DNA of 9,248 nucleotides from Marinagarivorans sp. UBA5868. GTDB lineage: Bacteria > Pseudomonadota > Gammaproteobacteria > Pseudomonadales > Cellvibrionaceae. The notes under the pieces are model-generated. The model saw nothing but the letters and a program-made list of their open reading frames with translations. It had not been told where the DNA came from and ran no database searches. Every line of letters begins with the position of its first letter. Position 1 is the stretch's first letter. Location: the NCBI GenBank assembly GCA_002432095.1, contig DJFQ01000031.1:7280-16527 (forward strand), read 5' to 3'. The translations under genes were made by a program, and so were the position numbers. Of this stretch, positions 6,643-9,248 are shown piece after piece.

Positions 6643-7821
6643 ATGGGCACACCCATTGACCAATACCTCAATATTCTCGCCAAAAAAGACGGTTCCGACC
6701 TCTACCTCAGCACGGGCGCACCGCCCTGCGCCAAGTTTCAGGGTGTATTGAAACCCCTGGCGCCGGAGCCTTATCAGGCCGGCCAGATCGAAGCCATTGC
6801 CCACCAGATCATGGATGGGGAACAGCGGGAAATGTTTGCCAAGGACCTGGAGATGAACCTGGCAATTTCGATTCCCAACGTTGGACGCTTCCGCATCAAT
6901 ATTTTTAAACAGCGCAATGAAGTCGCCATAGTGGCCCGCAACATCAATACGGAAATTCCCAAGTTTGAAAACCTCGGACTGCCGGAAGTACTGAAGGATC
7001 TGGTGATGAACAAACGCGGCCTGATCCTGTTCGTCGGCGGTACGGGCTCGGGCAAATCCACGTCCCTCGCGGCCCTGATCGACCACCGCAACAGCACCGC
7101 CGGCGGCCATATCATCACCATCGAAGATCCGGTGGAATTTGTGCATAAGCACAAGAAGAGCATTGTCAATCAGCGCGAAGTGGGCGTGGATACGCGCTCC
7201 TTCAAAAACGCCTTGAAAAATACCCTGCGCCAAGCGCCGGATGTCATTTTGATTGGCGAAATCCGCGACCGCGAAACCATGGAACACGCTCTGGAATTCG
7301 CCGAAACCGGTCACTTGGCTATTTCAACGCTGCACGCCAACAATGCCAACCAAGCGCTGGAACGTATTATTAACCTGTTCCCCGATGAGAAACGTCCGCA
7401 ATTGCTGATGGGCCTGTCGCAAAACCTGCGCGGTTTTGTTTCCCAACGCCTAGTGCCCACCGTGGATGGCAAACGTTGCGCCGCCGTGGAAGTTCTGCTC
7501 GGCACCAAAACCATTCAGGAACTGGTGCTAAAAAACCGTCTCACCGAAATCAAGGAGATTATGGAAAAGTCGGAAAATCTCGGCATGCAGACTTTCGACG
7601 GCGCCTTGTTCAAATTATTTATGGCCGGCAAAGTCAGCTACGACGACGCTATCGCCAATGCCGACTCTCCTAACAACCTGCGCCTGCGCATCAAACTTGC
7701 CCAGGGAGAAAGTCCGGTGGCGGCCAAAAGTGACAAAGCGCCGGTGAAAACCAGTTTTGGCGAATTAAAACTCGTGGTGGATGAACCGCCGGACGAAGAA
7801 CAGGAAGCTCAACAGCGCTAA
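6643..7821 (+). CDS. pilU: PilU-type type IV pilus retraction ATPase (PilT/PilU family)
   Basis: Cytoplasmic hexameric secretion ATPase (GspE/PilT superfamily) that helps PilT power type IVa pilus retraction and twitching. The 392 residues show the N-terminal PAS-like domain (SDLYLSTGAPP, 18-28), Walker A GGTGSGKST (132-140), Asp box TIEDPVEF (159-166), Walker B VILIGEIRD (201-209) and His box TGHLAISTLHANNA (222-235). The retraction-motif region reads EIKEIMEKS (302-310), like PilU's EIKDLM and unlike PilT's AIRNLIRE, and NTLRQAPDV and NNANQALERIINLFP also favour PilU. After about residue 355 there is an acidic, probably disordered tail of some 37 residues beyond the usual PilU end. AGAAGGA about 9 nt upstream supports the ATG. 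No pilT is adjacent, so this may be the canonical PilU displaced from pilT or an extra paralogue. Confidence 0.92.
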   Translation: MGTPIDQYLNILAKKDGSDLYLSTGAPPCAKFQGVLKPLAPEPYQAGQIEAIAHQIMDGEQREMFAKDLEMNLAISIPNVGRFRINIFKQRNEVAIVARNINTEIPKFENLGLPEVLKDLVMNKRGLILFVGGTGSGKSTSLAALIDHRNSTAGGHIITIEDPVEFVHKHKKSIVNQREVGVDTRSFKNALKNTLRQAPDVILIGEIRDRETMEHALEFAETGHLAISTLHANNANQALERIINLFPDEKRPQLLMGLSQNLRGFVSQRLVPTVDGKRCAAVEVLLGTKTIQELVLKNRLTEIKEIMEKSENLGMQTFDGALFKLFMAGKVSYDDAIANADSPNNLRLRIKLAQGESPVAAKSDKAPVKTSFGELKLVVDEPPDEEQEAQQR

Positions 7822-7835
7822 TGCCATCCAAGCCT

Positions 7836-7884
7836 ACCGGCGCCCACCGCCGGTTTGACGCCGGCCCTATCCAGGGCCATTCTT
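7836..7884 (+). terminator. Tandem hairpins, probable terminator of pilU
   Basis: First stem ACCGGCG (7836-7842) with CGCCGGT (7848-7854), 5-nt loop, followed by TT; second stem GGCCCT (7863-7868) with AGGGCC (7873-7878), 4-nt loop, followed by ATTCTT. Both lie within 60 nt of the pilU stop. The T-tracts are short, so termination may be partial, but the paired arrangement and the change to AT-rich promoter-like DNA afterwards fit a transcript end. Confidence 0.45.
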
Positions 7885-8011
7885 AAGAAAGTTCGATTGA
7901 GTTCTGGATAGACGAATTTCCGCCATAAAACATATAAAGGCGGGTCCGAATCTTGCTAACACATTTCGGCTTATGTTCAAGGTGCAAAGAAACTTCGTTA
8001 ATGGCAAGTTT

Positions 8012-8048
8012 TTAACCAACTTTGAGCATTTGCAGTACAATGGCGCCC
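8012..8048 (+). promoter_or_regulatory. Candidate promoter for the FHA gene
   Basis: TTAACC (8012-8017, four of six to TTGACA), 18-bp spacer, TACAAT (8036-8041, five of six to TATAAT), then a GC-rich discriminator GGCGCC. The start of transcription would be near 8048, giving a leader of about 137 nt. It lies in the AT-rich part of the intergenic region beyond the pilU terminator hairpins. Confidence 0.4.
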
Positions 8049-8184
8049 GCCTGAACCGCAGAGAATATTGCAGCGCGTCGGACACTTTTACAAAGCGCGC
8101 CGCGGCTTTGGCAGGATCGGGTTCCACTGACAATCGGTAAACGCCTATCCATTTGCAGATAACGAATAAGGAACACTTGAGATT

Positions 8185-9248
8185 ATGGCTATGGAAGATG
8201 CAACGCTGATCAAGCGAGGGAATCAAGCCTTTGTCCTGCGCGCGCTGGCAAACGGCGAGGAATATCCTCTCCAGGGGGAAATGCTGGTGGGGCGCGAAGT
8301 CGAATGTGCCATCACCCTAGACTCCGGACACATCTCCCGTTACCACGCCAAAATCAATGTCTCTCCCAATGGCGTGTATATCGAAGACCTGCATTCCACC
8401 AATGGCACTTTCGTCAACGGGCAAAAAATCAAAGGGCGAATTCGCCTGAATGTCGGAGACGAGGTTGCTTTTGATGACATCACCTTTCGCCTGACATCCA
8501 ACGCATCGGGCGCTGCGGCGGATACTGCATTGTCACCGCGACGCCATCCGCAAAATGAAGCACATCTTCAGTCGGTGGCGAATCGACCTTACACGCCACC
8601 CAAGCCGGTTCGCCCTTCGCTGGTGTCCAACCGTCCCGATTACACGCCGGATCTGAATAAAGTCGATGAATTGCTGAATTCAGCGCCCGGTCCAGCCGGA
8701 CGTTTTGCTGACCCTGCCCAGCCCCGCCCTTTGGAAGAGGCCGCGCCGGTCGATGAGGCAGCGGATGGCGAGCGCACCCAGTTTCTTTCCACCGCGCAAC
8801 TCGACCGGCTGGTGGAGCGCGGACGCATGGATCAGGACTTGAATGTCGGCAGTGGTCCACGGCTGATCGTGATGACAGCCCCTCTACGCGGCAAGCTGTT
8901 CGAATTGCAGAACGCACCTCTGGGTACGAACTGGCAGATCGGCCGCGACACCAATGCCGAAATTTGCCTTAACGACAAAACCATCTCCAACGACCACGCC
9001 CGTCTCGCCAAAACCGCAGATGGCTATCAACTCGCGGCAACCCACGCAAAGAACGGCATATTGGTAAACGGCTTTGCCAAGGGCCGTGCATTCCTCAACC
9101 ACAATGACAAGATTCAAATCGGCCGTACGGAGCTGGTGTTCAAAACTGACGAAAACCACAACGTCAACAGCCCTATGGTCGACAAATCCGCATCCGATGG
9201 GCAGCGCATGCGTCGTTATTCCATCATTGTCACTGTAGTGGCATTAGT
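8185..9248 (+). CDS. Protein with two FHA domains and C-terminal transmembrane helix (3' end outside the window)
   Basis: The frame is open from the ATG at 8185 to the window edge (354 codons plus 2 nt), so the gene is truncated only by the window. FHA domains bind phosphothreonine peptides and report Ser/Thr kinase signalling. FHA1 (about residues 15-104) carries all hallmarks: G36-R37, SRYH (51-54), STNGTFVNG (71-79). A Pro-rich linker (about 115-200) is followed by ERTQFLS, a plausible phosphothreonine site. FHA2 (about 226-320) has G253-R254 but SNDH (268-271) in place of SRxH and KNGILVNG (289-296) in place of S/TNGTxVNG. A basic QRMRRY followed by IIVTVVAL at about 347-354 looks like the start of a transmembrane helix, so both FHA domains would face the cytoplasm. 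AAGGAA at 8168-8173 favours the ATG at 8185 over the one at 8191. It follows pilU with its own likely promoter. Confidence 0.9.
   Translation, partial: MAMEDATLIKRGNQAFVLRALANGEEYPLQGEMLVGREVECAITLDSGHISRYHAKINVSPNGVYIEDLHSTNGTFVNGQKIKGRIRLNVGDEVAFDDITFRLTSNASGAAADTALSPRRHPQNEAHLQSVANRPYTPPKPVRPSLVSNRPDYTPDLNKVDELLNSAPGPAGRFADPAQPRPLEEAAPVDEAADGERTQFLSTAQLDRLVERGRMDQDLNVGSGPRLIVMTAPLRGKLFELQNAPLGTNWQIGRDTNAEICLNDKTISNDHARLAKTADGYQLAATHAKNGILVNGFAKGRAFLNHNDKIQIGRTELVFKTDENHNVNSPMVDKSASDGQRMRRYSIIVTVVAL

Larger units (their letters stand above)
7822..8184. other. 363-bp intergenic region between pilU and the FHA gene
   Basis: The left end holds two tandem stem-loops that probably end the pilU transcript. 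From about 7880 the DNA becomes clearly AT-richer than its surroundings, with a TTCTTAAGAA palindrome (7880-7889), a CCGCC/GGCGG pair around an AT-rich loop (7920-7943), a candidate promoter near 8012-8041 and two copies of CATTTGCAG (8027-8035 and 8150-8158). No + strand gene is seen. A minus-strand open frame covering most of the region lacks coding character. Confidence 0.5.

Noticed and set aside
7867..8226. Minus-strand 119-codon open frame filling the pilU-FHA gap
   Set aside because: It starts inside the FHA gene, has no recognisable domain or ribosome site, an amino-acid mix rich in Cys, Arg and Phe, and overlaps the probable pilU terminator and the FHA promoter.

Overview
The window comes from a GC-rich gammaproteobacterial chromosome. 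The best guess is a relative of Pseudomonas or the Cellvibrionales: the ValRS is E. coli-like in length, there is a PilU-type pilus ATPase, and an acidic/proline-rich unknown protein lies upstream of valS. This assignment rests on protein resemblance recalled from memory, not on a search. All six complete genes and one partial gene lie on the + strand. I see no tRNA, rRNA, CRISPR array, insertion sequence or clear sign of recent transfer.

Layout. (1) 18-776: a 252-aa protein of unknown function with an acidic N-terminus, a proline-rich linker and a helical basic C-terminus. (2) 840-1727: a LOG-family (lysine decarboxylase-like Rossmann) protein. (3) 1728-2045: a 318-bp non-coding stretch with hairpins. 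(4) 2046-2633 and 2682-3401: two small exported proteins of unknown function, a lipoprotein and a signal/anchor protein with a Cys-x4-Cys motif, probably one transcript, separated by a perfect 10-bp stem-loop. (5) 3402-3620: a REP-like GTAG palindrome, a TATAAT promoter with a GC-rich discriminator, a leader hairpin and three imperfect 16-nt repeats, leading into valS (3621-6473). (6) 6474-6642: a perfect palindrome, a TATACT box and a second leader hairpin in front of pilU (6643-7821). (7) 7822-8184: probable tandem terminator hairpins, then an AT-richer promoter region. (8) 8185 to the right edge: a protein with two FHA domains and the start of a C-terminal transmembrane helix, cut by the window end.

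Function. valS and the LOG gene are housekeeping. pilU powers type IV pilus retraction. The FHA protein is a phosphothreonine reader that could link kinase signalling to the pilus or the envelope, but only adjacency suggests this. No complete new system is evident. The points most worth a second look are the structured leaders of valS and pilU, the palindrome on the pilU promoter, the stand-alone pilU beside an FHA gene, the unknown two-gene exported module, and the scaffold-like architecture of the first protein.
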